64,000 nt of DNA from Sipunculus nudus (lineage: Eukaryota > Annelida > Sipuncula > Golfingiida > Sipunculidae). Positions 48,787-61,900 of the stretch are shown one piece after another. The DNA lies in contig CM049316.1 of assembly GCA_026874595.1 (NCBI GenBank), positions 30,801,339-30,865,338 on the forward strand, read 5' to 3'. The number at the start of each line of letters is the position of its first letter. Position 1 is the first letter of the stretch. The notes beneath the pieces are model-generated. The model did no database searches and was not told where the DNA came from. It saw only the letters and a program-made list of their open reading frames with translations. The position numbers were made by a program, and so were the translations under genes.

Positions 48787-49014
48787 ATGCTTCATTTCTT
48801 GATATGTTGCATACGAACAACATTTTTTTTTAAATTTTTGATGACAATATTGGAGTATCTACCAGCGAATGAATCTTGACGGGGTTTATGCCAAACAAAA
48901 TATGCTTTATTTCTTGAAGTGATGCATAAGAACGAACAAGTTTAATTAATCTATAGATAAGAATATTGGATTACTTACAACTTAATGTTTCTTGGAGGGT
49001 TTATGCAAAGAACA
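48787..49014. repeat. About 114-bp imperfect tandem duplication
   Basis: ATGCTTCATTTCTTGATATG...GGGGTTTATGCCAAAC and ATGCTTTATTTCTTGAAGTG...AGGGTTTATGCAAAGA are consecutive diverged copies. Confidence 0.75.
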
Positions 49015-51905
49015 AAACAAAAAAACAAACTTCCATTATCACCATTGACTTAATTATAGTTTATTTACTAGTTCAGAATGAAAAAAAAAAAAAAAGAATC
49101 GCGGGGTTTTCGTAGAACAATTTTTGGCGTGGCTTTACCAAGGATCGTTTATTCTGGATAAGAACATGCAGGATGTCGACCCTGTATGTTATAAATCATT
49201 GTCAGGTTAATTGGCCACTAAAGATCGGGAAGAAATCAAGGTATGGGATCTTTTCAGGTAATCAGGGCACGCAGAACTCCTTTAAAGGCCTTTTATCCGT
49301 GTTTTATTGTTCTAAAAGGCAAAAGAAATCGGTACATTCTCAACGGGCGATAACGTTTTTCCGTTGGAGACTTTTTAACAGGAAATTAGACCTCGGTCTT
49401 GAATAAAGTACCTGCAGTTGGAAAAGAACATTTTCTACGGAAAGATTGTGACAAACGTAAAAAGGATATTAAGATTAAAGACCAGGAATTTATTTCAGTT
49501 GAATAGGCTATTATCCTGATTTGATTGACCGCCTACCATTCTGAATACGGTTGTGCATGACAAGAAGATGAGGAAAAGAGAAGTGAGTGAGCACACCCAA
49601 GGGCAAATATGGCACATGCATGTATGTCCAACCAGTATACAGCTATAAAGTCGGCCTCCTTTCTATACCGATTTGTCTTTGCCGGCCGAATTTTTTAACA
49701 GGCCGGAAAAATCTACCAGTCTCGCCGACCAGTGATTTCTCCAGTCTCATCTGATTTCGTCTCCAGAAATGATAAAAAGAAGGAAAGGTAGTTTGTAAAA
49801 CCGCCGATTTATTTCGGTCCTTTATCATATCTACCGAATTTTCCGGCCGGATAAAAATCGGTCGTAAATCTTTGACACTGTCAAGGATTTTTGCAGCCGA
49901 TTTTTCATGTAGGATTTAAAAAAAAAATTCGTTAGATGGAAGGACGCTTAACAACGTATAAATGTTGATTCTGTTTGGTACATTGTGCCAATCAAAGAAA
50001 TTATTGACATTAACAAAAACACAAAGCAGGTATATTGTAAGCATAAGACCTGTGTATATAAAAACTTAATGGTGAAAACGTTCAAAAACTATGATAATTA
50101 TCTGAAACCAAATTACAATTACAGTGGCACTATATGTCCGTTTGTGGTCGTTCAGTGTTTAAAATGATGCTAAGTGCGTGCTAACAGGGGATAATTTTCC
50201 ATATTTTTTTCTCCAAGTCCTTACGTTTTTTTAATGTTCGGGAAGCTATCACAGTGCTACCTATAAAAATAGGTATCTATAAAAAACTAGTGTATCTAGC
50301 GGGCGTAATCGAAATCGGCCGAAGTCGCGCGGACCTGATCCAACACAAGATAGGGTAGGCATTATATGCGATTGAGTCATTGATGCATATAGGAATAACA
50401 GAGATATGGTTTATTACGTATCAGTCTCATCTTAAAGGCAGGATGTGGAACAAGATGACCATAGGTTCATCCATAATACAACAGGCAGATTACTTTCACA
50501 GTTAAACTTTCCATGACTAGGTAATCAAACTTAGACTATGCACTAGTGGCAGTCTCATGACCTTCTGTATCAATATAATTTATTGATATCCCAATCACGC
50601 AGTCCAACCTCCGTATTACCATGAGACCAAGCAAACCGAGCCTCTGCCTCTGCCGTGGACCTGTCCATATCACGAAGTAAACTTTAAGACCAATCCGAGA
50701 GCCTGTCAAAGGGCAACACCTTGAGAACCTTAACAACATCGAAAACGTCAGAAATGTTGGTGGTAAAGTCAAAAGGTTTTGTTTTCAAAATATTGGAATG
50801 ATGAAAAGTCCAGTATTCCAATGATGGGCGTTATAATGTTCGCGGGAAAATGTGTATCTTTTGGGTAATTATTAAAGCAATCTTATATGTCAAATAGGAA
50901 AATCAACAAAATGGGAAATTGCCTGAAATTATAATAGACAAGCCGAGGTCAGACACTGTCCACAGCACTTACGTCAAAGCGACAACAATCAATTGAGATA
51001 TTTTCTTTGAACAAGAAGGAATTTTGTACAAGGATGATGGAACAACGTATAACAAGAAACTGAAAAAAAATCATAATAATATGTATTTGAAGAAGATTAT
51101 TTTGAGATAAAGGAAGGAATCATCATTCAGGTTTAAGATAAAATGATTTAGAAATAATTTTATTTATTAGCTGTTAAGATGGGAATATATTTGTAATATC
51201 AATCATATTCCGAAACGCTATCATTAGCAATAGATGTGAAATGTCGGGGCCGAGTTGGGCCCTTGCCGGGGACAGTTCCCAAGGCGGACCAAACCCTTTA
51301 CAAGCGTCAACAGATTAACAAGGCAGTTGCGGGTCCAGTCTGTTGGCGTTAATCATTTGGAACACCTTGGCTGAATCCGTTGGCTTCTAGCCTCGGATAT
51401 AACTATGGCCCAGTGAAACACCACCAATTATGGTGAAGTTCGCCGGAAATCCACCGGGTTGCCATTTCTACTGACTCGTCTGAGAAAAGATTGTTACAGT
51501 ACTAAGAATACATTAATTTGCCATGATTATGTGTATTATATGGGCTTGATATGTTGCTGAACATGCATCAAATATGACCAGATTCTGACAGTAATTCAAC
51601 TAGATCGTTCAGTTTATTACAAATGCCTCATACATCGCCTACTGTTGTTGGACTTCCTGGAGTAAACTGTAATCAGTATATCGGGTATTTTCCCTTCTAT
51701 TTCTTGGATCAATGTTGTCTTATAGGTTTAAAGGTAACGTAGGTATGCAGCTGACCTGGCCTTGACCATACCATGCCGGAATATTTTCCATAGCGGCGCC
51801 TATGCACATCCGATACTTGAAGTCAACGGATTCGGCCGAGGTGTTCCGAATGGGCGTCCGTATATTGTTATAGCTACAGTAGGTGATGGCTACTTTTCTT
51901 GAATT
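49015..51905. other. AT-rich non-coding stretch downstream of the 52-kb candidate gene
   Basis: A minus-strand AATAAA at 51618-51613, about 290 nt past the stop at 51906, is a candidate poly(A) signal. CCGGCCG-type short motifs recur at 49680-49860. No other gene is supported. Confidence 0.4.
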
Positions 51906-52628
51906 CTATTGTTGTGTAGGCCTCTGCAGAAACTTAGAATCTTTTCTTAGTTTTCTTTTTTTTTGTCTTTGGCGTCTGAGTTTGCTGTTGTATTTCTTGG
52001 AATAGTCTTTGTAATGCTTCGTATTCTTGAATAACTGTTCTTCATTCATCATCTCTTCAATCATCTGCTCTTTAAGAGCTTGGTAGTTACTATTATTGTT
52101 GATACTGTGATTAGTGTTACCTCGGGCGGTAGCTACACCAAGGTTAATTGTAACTTGTTGTGCCGGAAGCGACCGGGTATAATTAATCACCATACAAGGT
52201 CTGTTTGGGATTAAACGCAATTTGTTAATTATTTTAATTAATAATTGTAAATTTTCCTTAGTCGGTAGATTTTGTAACTTGAAAATATCTGAGGTCATCC
52301 GAATACTAGTTCTATTTATATGTTTCTCAATAGCCTTGACAAAAAATATCTAGAAATCATTAAGTATTAATAACACTAGTATAGCATGCGACTATCCTAA
52401 AGCGCCATTGGGCCGGTATAATCAGAGCCCGCTGTACCTACCGGGGCGTATGATAAACCGTGTGCCTGCGTCGGTCAGATAGTAATTATGTATACGATTT
52501 AACAGCCTGGTACGAAATAACGATCTTCGTACGAGGTCATCTTACTATTGATTGCCAAGGTGTGGCATATTCTCGGAGGACTTACTGCTATAATGATCCA
52601 ATCCTTGGTTAGCAGTATTGGTCGCCAT
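51906..52628 (-). CDS. Unrecognised two-exon protein, 141 aa (join of 52628-52586, 52288-51906)
   Basis: Exon 1 starts CTCAAGATGGCG, a strong Kozak context, encodes MATNTANQGLDHYS plus one base and ends at a consensus gtaagt donor. Exon 2 begins after gacctcag and supplies the two missing bases, then IFKLQNLPTKENLQLLIKII through a 126-residue frame to TAG. The protein has an N-terminal third with amphipathic LLIKIINKL, an Asn-rich middle and a strongly basic tail (KLRRQRQKKRKLRKD) suggesting nuclear or nucleic-acid contact. I do not recognise a family. The frame of exon 2 is also open further upstream to an alternative acceptor near 52352, so the intron is a proposal. Sites near 52810 (ATGCGCGCATGC) look like an NRF-1-type promoter motif. 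Confidence 0.5.
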
Positions 52629-52884
52629 CTTGAGGAGAGGAGTCGCCCAGTTATAGACAGAGCTGGTTCCGCAAGAGGTCGTTTCTACTCGATATGAATT
52701 TCTTCTGTTTGGGTACTGTGGGAAGGCCGGGATTATTTGTCTCAACTATAAAACTTTAAAAAGGAATGTTGTTTACATTTCTAGGACAAACCGTCTTTTT
52801 ACATTCCACATGCGCGCATGCTTACACAATATTACTAATTCCGTAAAGTCCGAACCACAAAAACATGTTTACGTAATTTGCCTT

Positions 52885-53062
52885 GAAACAATAATTCTTC
52901 TCTAACACATTTGAATGAACTACATTGTCAGGTACATTCATGTATATATACCTACTCCACTGTTGCATTTATAAAACCCCGGTGCATTGTGGGTGCTAGA
53001 TTTTAACTCCAACAAACCTATAAGCCGTCGTATTGTTGTGAGTCCGAGTCTGCGCAGTGTGA
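52885..53062. repeat. Dispersed repeat, copy 2, upstream of the 52-kb candidate gene
   Basis: It shares CACATTTGAATGAACTACATT, GCATTTATAAAAC, CCCCGGTGCATTGTGG and GAGTCCGAGTCTGCGCAGTG in order with 21136-21350. Confidence 0.6.
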
Positions 53063-55683
53063 GTTTGTTCTCTTACCGGTACATAAATTGTAGACGAACA
53101 AATTTAGTTTACGCCGAAAAATAATGATTCGTATCATTTTACGACAACCCAATAAACGATATAAATCGTAAATCGTTTTTTTTTCGTCTTGGCCACAGTG
53201 TAGCAGCCTATTTATATCAGTATATACATGTAAAGTAAGCCCAGAGATATAATTAGTTTTGTTCACTAAAACTTTTCATGAATATACAGAAAATGACGAG
53301 TAAAGGTATTTATCTTTTGTTTTTTTTGTCCAGATCCCTTATCACTGTTACATTTCCAAATACATTAGCTTCTTCAATAGCAAATCCCCCCCACAGGATG
53401 GCGCTCTTTGGTCTTTTTCAAGGGTTAAGTGCTCGGAGACTTATGTACAAATAGACGAAGGTTATATTCTGCTTCAACACTTGTGCAAATATTAAATACT
53501 ATAACGTATCCGTGTATGTTCTCCCCATAACAAAACAAAAATTTACTGTTTACTGTATGTACATCATTGATGTCAGTCTTATACGACTTTACACTTCGTC
53601 CTCCTGTCCATTGGGCCTGTTCTTTCTTGAAGCTTTTTAGAACCCTTTGGAGCGTACAAGTCAGACAGCCATACTATAGGAGCTGTAGGGTTATTAGTTC
53701 CCACTCAAGCTAAAAATTCACCCTTGCGGTTAAGGCTTCGACCAGGAGTCTTAACGGCGGAAAACTGTCCGAATGGGACTCTAACACACAGCCTTTTTAT
53801 AAAAATCTAATACCCTAAGCATGACGTCATTATGCTCCAAAGGGATCTAATGACAGGGAGCTAAACTCATAAAGGGAACTAACCCGGGTCAACCAAAAAT
53901 ACACTCTATCCGGCATCCCTACGCCACCTCTCTGAAAGTCGTAATATCCGAGTTTCACTAAACCCCGTCATGCAAATACAATAGCGCAATGGTCACTCAA
54001 ACGTTATTATAATATTGCACAGACGTTTTCGTGGAATTAAAGAGCTACACAGGTAAAGCTGTACCTTTGGACAATTTAATTATTGCAAGTTAAATAGGAA
54101 ACATTCATCTTAGAACGTTACTTATTCACTAAGCACACACCCATGCACACATATGCATGTGAACGGACACACACGTTCGCCAAAGCTGAATTAAACCATT
54201 TGTTTTATGGCGTATGACTACCTGTTAATTAATACCAGGAGGTGCGTATAGTGAGTTTAAGAAAGTAGTGGGGAACCCTTCTGATGACGTATTTATATAA
54301 GATCATAGATGTGAATACCTATTGATTTATTCCCAGAGTTGCTCTTTCCATTCAATTAAAGTAATACATATTATACAAAATGGGATAACACATATAACTA
54401 CAACATGTGCAGAGAAGCCCACGTGTTGTCTCCTAATTGGAAGCACGCGCAGGAAGTTTTTCATCTAGCAGCATTGTAGGTAACGTTTCAAGGCGATCTG
54501 CTTATTTTCTAACTACAAATGACTTGGACCCGCTCTTGAAACAGATCATATTCTACCATCATAAAACATAAAACCGCATGCAAATGTAAGGAATACTTTC
54601 AACTTACCTTTTATGTGACCAGCTTGGAAACATGAAAGGATCCCGCAAAAGACGATATACGGTGCTACCTTACACCACACGGTGGCGCTTCAAAGGAAAT
54701 GTCCACATCAACCACATTTGCACACGGCAAACTTGTTGTGTAAATTCTGCCACTTGGTATCATTAATATAAATTGTAAATTGCAAATGATAAAAAAAGAA
54801 TGATTTATCACTTGTTTGTGATATATCAGTAAATATAATCACTTTAGTTTTAACTTTGGTCGAATACAAGACTTCAAGCGTTAAAGTCAGCTATTTACCT
54901 GCCTAATTCGAAAAAAATCTGTAGAACTTTTTCTTACCCTGTTAATAATGAACAGCAGTTATATTGTGCAGGGGCTGATTTAGAGGGGTTGCAGGGGGCA
55001 GGTCCCCCACTATACCAAGCTAAAAGATCTGGGATATAGAATAGAATAAACTTTAACGCAGCTATTCACCTGCCTTTTTGTCCTTGTTAGATATGATTGA
55101 ATTATTTTTGCGGGCCCCCTCGTGTTATAAAAACGTGGGTATAAACAAAACGAACAGCATGTTTACTTTAGGGTCGGCGTTTGCAGGTCTATATAATAAA
55201 AGATTCAAGGGAAGGGATCATTTGTAGATAATTTTTTTCTGAGATTCTGTATTCCCGAGCAACACAATGTCATGCACCCAATATATTTCATATTGTATAT
55301 AAACGGGGCTAGTGTGTAATGTAACTGGGGCAGGGTCCAAACAGACAGCACTTGGTGGTACGCTCGGTACAGATAGATTAATATCTGACGTCATAAAATC
55401 CGATAGCATTTGCACGACTTTCAGGAAATGACTATCATTATGTTGATATCGTATAAACATTACATGATAGCGAGTGACCCGTCTGTGTTGGGGCACATAA
55501 ATATTTGCATTTAATAAAGATAAATTGCTGGCTATCACTGTGTCGTGACCGTGGGTATTTCATTATTTGGTCCTTGTGTAATATCATTGGTTTCTCACCA
55601 TAGGGACCATCTGTTATCAGTCTGGGCGTTAATCTTTTGGGTTAAATATTAGTTCTGCCTCTGATAAATGAATTGGATACATT
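53063..55683. other. Non-coding stretch
   Basis: A CAGGGGCTGATTT-type end at 54969 and GCGGGCCCCC at about 55112 resemble termini of the MITE families elsewhere in the window, but neither element can be delimited. The 106-codon minus-strand frame at 55218-55538 has no recognisable domain. Confidence 0.4.
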
Positions 55684-56773
55684 ATACTGTAGTTGGTTTG
55701 TTTTCGCAAGGCTTACCAATTCGCTATATTCGCGAATGGGAAATCATCATAAAAACTAAACCTTCGTGAATAAGACGCCTCATTTATTCACGAAGTACCA
55801 TGTGAACGGTCATTTATAATCTAGCCTCACTGGCATTTTATGTATGTTATCGAGGCACCCACACCTGTATAGGTTTTAGAGTCGAAAGGCAAAAATTGAT
55901 ATTATAAATAAATAGAGGTATGGGACCGAAAAGGTCTTCAACTGGGGTCCCGCGAACGCTAATTCCTGCAAATGGTTGTTCTGGGCCATAATGTATGTCA
56001 AATTGGTCCGAATTTAATTACGACAAATAATCTAAACCAGACATATTTTCAGAAAAAATAATCCTAGCATTATCTAAAAAGTTTTTGCGCAAAATATTTG
56101 TCTGGCAGCCATAATGGATTTAACAGGAATCTGAAATTTTAAAGCTTTGATTCATTCATGGGTGTCAATATCCTGTCAAAAATCAGTGCATGATTGTGCT
56201 CAGGTGAGAATACTGGTAATAAGGCAGTTCTGTAATTCGATAGGACTGAAGCCCTCATAGGCACCAATTGACCCAACGAATTTGAGAAAGATCAAATGTT
56301 TTCTCTTGTAGGTATTGCGTGCGAAAGAAAAGAAAATCAACAATTGTGCTCTGGCGGCCATATTGATTTGTGATGTGTCTGTAATTTGACAGGGCTAGAG
56401 CCTTCATAGACAACAATCACGTTATTAATTATTTAATATGCGTGGTAAATCGTAACAAATTTTACGAGGACCAATGAGAACAAGCAGACATTCCTGTCAA
56501 CCATAGGCACATAATATGAAATATCTGATATTATTTATGATGTCTTAGTTTCACAGGTAACATAAAATAAATATTATTATTTATAAAATCGCATTTGAAA
56601 AAACTAACAAGAATGGTCGGCTGGATGACATACATAACATGCCAGTATGGCTGGATTATATATGTCCGTTCACCAGTGTTGATGAAGCGTCATATTCTGG
56701 AGGGTTTCGTTTTCGCGGTTATTTCCCATTCGCGAATATGGTGAATTTGTAAACCTTACCAACCATAGTATAC
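55684..56773. mobile_element. About 1.09-kb element with terminal inverted repeats of roughly 80 bp
   Basis: The left end (TATACTGTAGTTGG...CCAATTCGCTATATTCGCGA, ATGGGAAATCATC, TAAACCTTCGTGAATAAGACGC) is the imperfect complement of the right end (GAAGCGTCATATTCTGGAGG, GTTTCGTTTTCGCGGTTATT, TCCCATTCGCGAATATGG). The interior is non-coding with short repeats such as GGCGGCCATA. No target duplication was resolved. Confidence 0.68.
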
Positions 56774-57409
56774 CAAGAGAGTGGCCAGTCACCTACTATG
56801 TTCAGGCGAGAAATTATTGAGACGTAACTTCACATGACACATTACACCCCTAATATATTACTTTTATGTCTCCGTCACTTACAACCCCAAAGGCTATCGT
56901 TAGCAACAGTCTATGTATAGTTTTATCTCGGGTGGTCGCCACGACTGACGCAGTTTAAATAAAAGGTGCCAGGAGCTACAAGATATAATTAAACACCATG
57001 CTGTGCCTCTGTGGGCTCATATACTTATTGAGGATTTATAATGACATTTAATACCTGTGCGGAAGGTTTTATAGTCCAAAAATAGTTGAGATCATCGTAT
57101 TAACTATTATGTTCTACATTTTGTTTGACGCAGTTATTTTAAAGTATTCAAGACACTTTATGTGGTTTGTAAACACTATATATACATGTATTGCATTTTT
57201 ATCCATTCAGCACTGATAAATAATTTTCACCGCTTAAGGTTTCATCACTGAGCCCACGCAATGCTGAGCAATGCCATCACTAAGTCTTTATTAAGTGTAT
57301 TACATTGCTTTTAAAATAAACCTATCACAAAATATAATTTTGACAGTCTTATAGAAAACGTTGATTTACGTCATCAATATTGCAAAATTTTATGGTTTAT
57401 TTTTGGTTT

Positions 57410-57530
57410 TGAAGTTATTACTGCGGCTGTCTCTTTGTTCGCGATGGCATCAAATTCGGGATATTCGCAAAAGGACAGCTATCGCGGAAATAAAACGTTT
57501 AAACGTTCATGAATAAGACGCCTCATCTAC
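57410..57530 (+). mobile_element. Terminal fragment related to the 55684 element
   Basis: ACTGCGGCTGTCTCTTTGTTCGCGATGG, ATATTCGCAAAAGG, CGCGGAAATAAAACG and CATGAATAAGACGCCTCAT match the left terminus of the 55684 element. Another such terminus is at 59232-59330. Confidence 0.6.
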
Positions 57531-58985
57531 ACAAAGATGAACAGTAATTTTACGCACAACTTAACTTGTGTAAGATTTTTTAAAATTATATGCCAGTAAA
57601 TAAAATCCTGCTCGTTCGATATTAGACTGGCCCAGTCGATGCAATCGTGAAAACACAAATTTCCTCCACTAATAGGGACCATCATACTTGCTTTTCTGTG
57701 CCGCAAAGCTTAGAATAGGTACTGCCATATCGCGGCAAATTATACAACTAGTACGGCTCTCTGGCTGACTATTTAGTGATAAGAGCTGGCACTAATTCAA
57801 GTCTATCGATACATAAAATCACGTTTTATTTTAAGCATTTCATTAGTAAACGCAAATACTAAAACCCATGCAGGGCTAGTTCGATGTTTCCCCATCAATA
57901 TTTTAAAGAATTTGCTTTCATATTAAATAATTAATATAATAATATATTAAGTATTTTTTATAAAAACAAAGTTGTCCCAACTTTGATAACCCTACCACGC
58001 CTGCAAGTGACTCCCCCTCCCCCCATCCTTGAAGATCAATTGAAGCCACTGTGTTATAAAATATATATTCTAACTTTTTTCGGAGAGAAAATTAACAAAT
58101 GTTTGACTGACATCATTTTTTCACTCTCTTATCTTGGAAACATGATCTTCCTAGGACAAATAAGTTATCAGGCATATGTTTCAAGGAAACAAATCCGATT
58201 TTATAAGGCCGTTCGCTGCTAAAATCAAATGTCCTTAATAGCTCCAGTTGGTATGAAACCAACAACCGGTTTCATATAATAAACTTGACGCTTCCGCAGA
58301 AAGAGCTTTACAATGATACAATGAATGTTTAATTGCTTGTGGGTTAACACGTGCGCTGACACGAAGTAGTGGATTAGATAACGGGAAATAATTAATCAAA
58401 CCTTCTCAAACTGGAACACCGCTAGAGCCGCCCCTCCCATCCCCGATCATTGACATCATTGTTAGCACGGACTAGTAGTTACCTTGGTCAAGTGTCAAGT
58501 CACGAAGGACTCAAATTCAGACAATTATAAATATATGAGAACAGAGAGCAACCCAATACACAGGATCTAGCGTGGGGCTTCGCAGGTGGCGCTATTTATA
58601 TATCAGAGTGACGCAAAGATCAACTTATAGCCGAGTCGGGCGATACTTTACAGATGACTATCTTCTACCATTTTCTCGAAAAAATTTTCTGAAGTGACCA
58701 GAACAAGCGAATAGAATAATAAGCATTTATTCAAGAATAATTATGAGAAAAATTTTCTTTTCTCTCCTTGTAGTATATTCCAAGATCCGGATATATTTAA
58801 GAAGATAAGATAGGTCAAGGCAATTATTAAATTTCCTGTTTCTTGCAATTTAGACCTCAATGCACTTTTATTTAAATATCATTAAACTAACTAGAAAACG
58901 GGCAGTCGACAAACGACTACATGTATCCACCAAATCAGAGAGGCATTGGTAAAGTAAGACATTGAATGTTCCTGAAATGACATGA
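57531..58985. other. AT-rich non-coding stretch
   Basis: No gene seen. GGTGGCGCTATTTAT at 58586 is a single relative of the palindromic motif in the next array. Confidence 0.45.
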
Positions 58986-61900
58986 CTCCAAATTTGTGGC
59001 ATCAGAGATGCCAATTAAACTCCTCATATATTTGCAATTTTTACCAAAACAGATCTACAGATGGATACAAAATGAAATTGTTTGCAGGTGGCCAAACAGT
59101 CTTGTATACAAGATAAACCATTCCCAGATCTACATACATGCAAATTTTCAGGTGAAAACATCAACCACTCCTGAGAAAAATGCAATATATTTTAGGAAAC
59201 GAAAAGGTAGGTGGCACCACCTGTCTGGTCTATGTTGGATACTGTGGTTGCCTTTTGGTTCGCGAGAGTTTCAAATTCGCGATATTCGCAAAAGTGGAAT
59301 TGTCGCAAAAAAAACTTCGTGAATAAGAGGTTCCAACGTCGAAGTCCAGTTGAAAGGTAAAAGCTTGATTTTATAAATAAAAATAGATCTTTTATGGCCA
59401 AAGATTGCTATTATAAATGATAATTAATGAAAGTAAATCCCACATGATCGCTGTTCCTTTGGTTCTCCGTGTAATTCTTAATTCTTATTTTAGGCATATA
59501 TTATTTGAAATAATTACTTCATATAACGAAGGTTATACTATGTGTAGGTCTTTTGTATGTTGAGATCGCGAAAACTGAACCCCCGCAAGACATTGAAAAA
59601 TTGAAATGATAACCCCCTCGAAACCATGTGAAAACGACTGAAGGTAGCGCCACCAGTTTTGTGTACAAGATGGAGGTATCGAGAATCAGTGGACATGTGA
59701 AATTTTAGGCTGATACATTAAACCATTCCTAAGAATTAATTAATGAACGTTTTCCACAAATACGTGATTGCAGGTGGCGCCACTAGGGTCGTGAATGAGA
59801 AACCAACCCAAGACGGATGAACATGCAAAATTTCAGACCGAGACACTAATCCAGCACTGGGAAAAATTGCACCAATGATTTCTACAAGAACGGAACGGCA
59901 GGTGGCGACGCCTGTCCGGTCTACAACAGAGTTATTCAAGACAGATAAACATGCCAAAGTTCAGTCTGATACATCCATCTACCCCTCAGATACGAATGAT
60001 TTTCAACCAAAAAAAATACAGTTGATGGATGCCACGCAAATACAATTACAGATACCAATCTGCAGTACGAGATGGAAGTATTCAAGATCTATGGACATGC
60101 TGTTATTACTGAGACACCCAGATTCATAACGCACAAAAAGGATTGGAGGTGGCGCCACCAGTCTTTGTAACGCACGGTTCGCACCAGTTCACATGTGAGT
60201 GAATAATTAAGCTGGGTTTCGGAAAGATCGGTCCAAGGGTCTCAGAGGAGTTCTCCGGAAACGAACGCGGCGGCGGAACCCGCGTGAAACCATATGCATA
60301 GTATCCGTAAAACCCTGTTATGGCGGATACTATTAATGATAAGTAGGTCTTTTCTATAATGTATAAATATTTTTAAGTTTAACAAGGCCTACAGGCCTAA
60401 TGTGAAGCTGTGCATTGGGATATACACCAGGTATAATGCTTCAATGCTGGACCATTACTTTTCATGTATATGAACAATGCAAGTACTAAACATTTTGAAT
60501 AAGAAACAATTACACAAACATCACTGCTGAATTTCTTGCATGGGTGCACACAACACAAAATGATTGAAGCTGGCACCACCAGTCTTGTATACAACGAAGC
60601 TATCAGAGATATAAACATATGCCCAATTTTTGTACAATGTTACAGAAGTTATAATTGAAATAATAATTTTGTAGAAGAAAAGTTTTGTAGTCATCAGTTT
60701 GAAATAGGCATAATAATGGCCATAAAACCAAATTAAGCTTTTCTGATATGATTGAAAGAACCATGTCCTAGGATAATTCTTTTGAAAATTGAACGATTCA
60801 ACTTGACAGTTTCATCATAAACATTTTAAGCTGAAAGAGGCTAAAATTATGAGGTTTTGCCCATAAAAAACAGGTCAATGTAGGTGGCACCACAAAATCT
60901 GCAACTTCAAATATGAGTCATGTGACCAACATTTGCACAATACTTGGTAATGCTAGCTTCTGTCATTTCTGAGTGTACTATGTCAGTATGCTTACTTGGC
61001 CAAATGACTGTTCAAATTTGTGTTACTCCACTAAAATTCATAAAATGCAAACCATCTGAACAAACTTGAGAGGGCTTGCCTCTGGGATCATTTAAATAAA
61101 ATATTGAACAATTTGGCTTGACGGTTTACAAGAAGAAGACTTTTAAAACTTTTTCAGCTTTTCCCTATAAAATCTAAGTAAATGCAGATAGTAAAAAAAT
61201 AAGCTGAATCCCAAACCATTTGATATGTGACATGACAGATTATTGCATAAAATCTGGGAATGGTAGCTCCTGCTATTCCTGAGAAATTATGGGTTAATGT
61301 ACAGATGACCAATGACCCCTGTACAAAAAAAGGTCAATGCAGGTGGCGCCACCAGTACCTGAATTTCATATATGACTCGTGTAACCAACACTGGCAAAAA
61401 ATTTGGTGAATACGTTTCTGAAACTGTCATTTTAGTATGCTTTTTTGGACAGATGACTAAGTTCAGCTTCCTGTAACTCGGCCAAAATTCACCAAACTGG
61501 AACCATTGGAACAAACTTGAGAGAGATGGTACAAAAGATTATTTCTGTGAAATATTGAACAATTTGGCTCGACGGTTTCGGAGAAGATTTTAAAATTTTT
61601 TTTAGCTTTTTCTCTATAAAATCTATGAAAATGCAGAGATTTTCAGATGGCTAATATTTTGCATTTTATTTCATGATGCTAGCTTCAATCGTATCCATGG
61701 GTTAACGTGCGTACAGACGACGAACGCCGCCACACCATCGCATTAGCTCACAGGTTCACTAAAAATTACTACAGATGCATATTGAATGCAAAATTGTAAT
61801 AAAGGTACATCTCACTGATGGCAAAATCTTGAATTAAGTTGACTATGGATACCAATTATTTATAATCCATGTACAGCCGTCTTTATATACCCACAGAGAG

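Noticed and set aside
52545-52745. 66-codon minus-strand frame ending GNQ-stop as a separate protein
   Set aside because: It begins at a non-ATG codon, and the gtaagt donor inside it joins in phase to the 126-codon frame. The alternative gtaaga donor nearby would create a stop at the junction with the ctag acceptor.
55218-55538. 106-codon minus-strand open frame
   Set aside because: No domain, start context or splice signals recognised. It borders repeat-derived sequence.
58996-59322. 108-codon plus-strand open frame
   Set aside because: It runs into the GGTGGCACCACC repeat and an element terminus.
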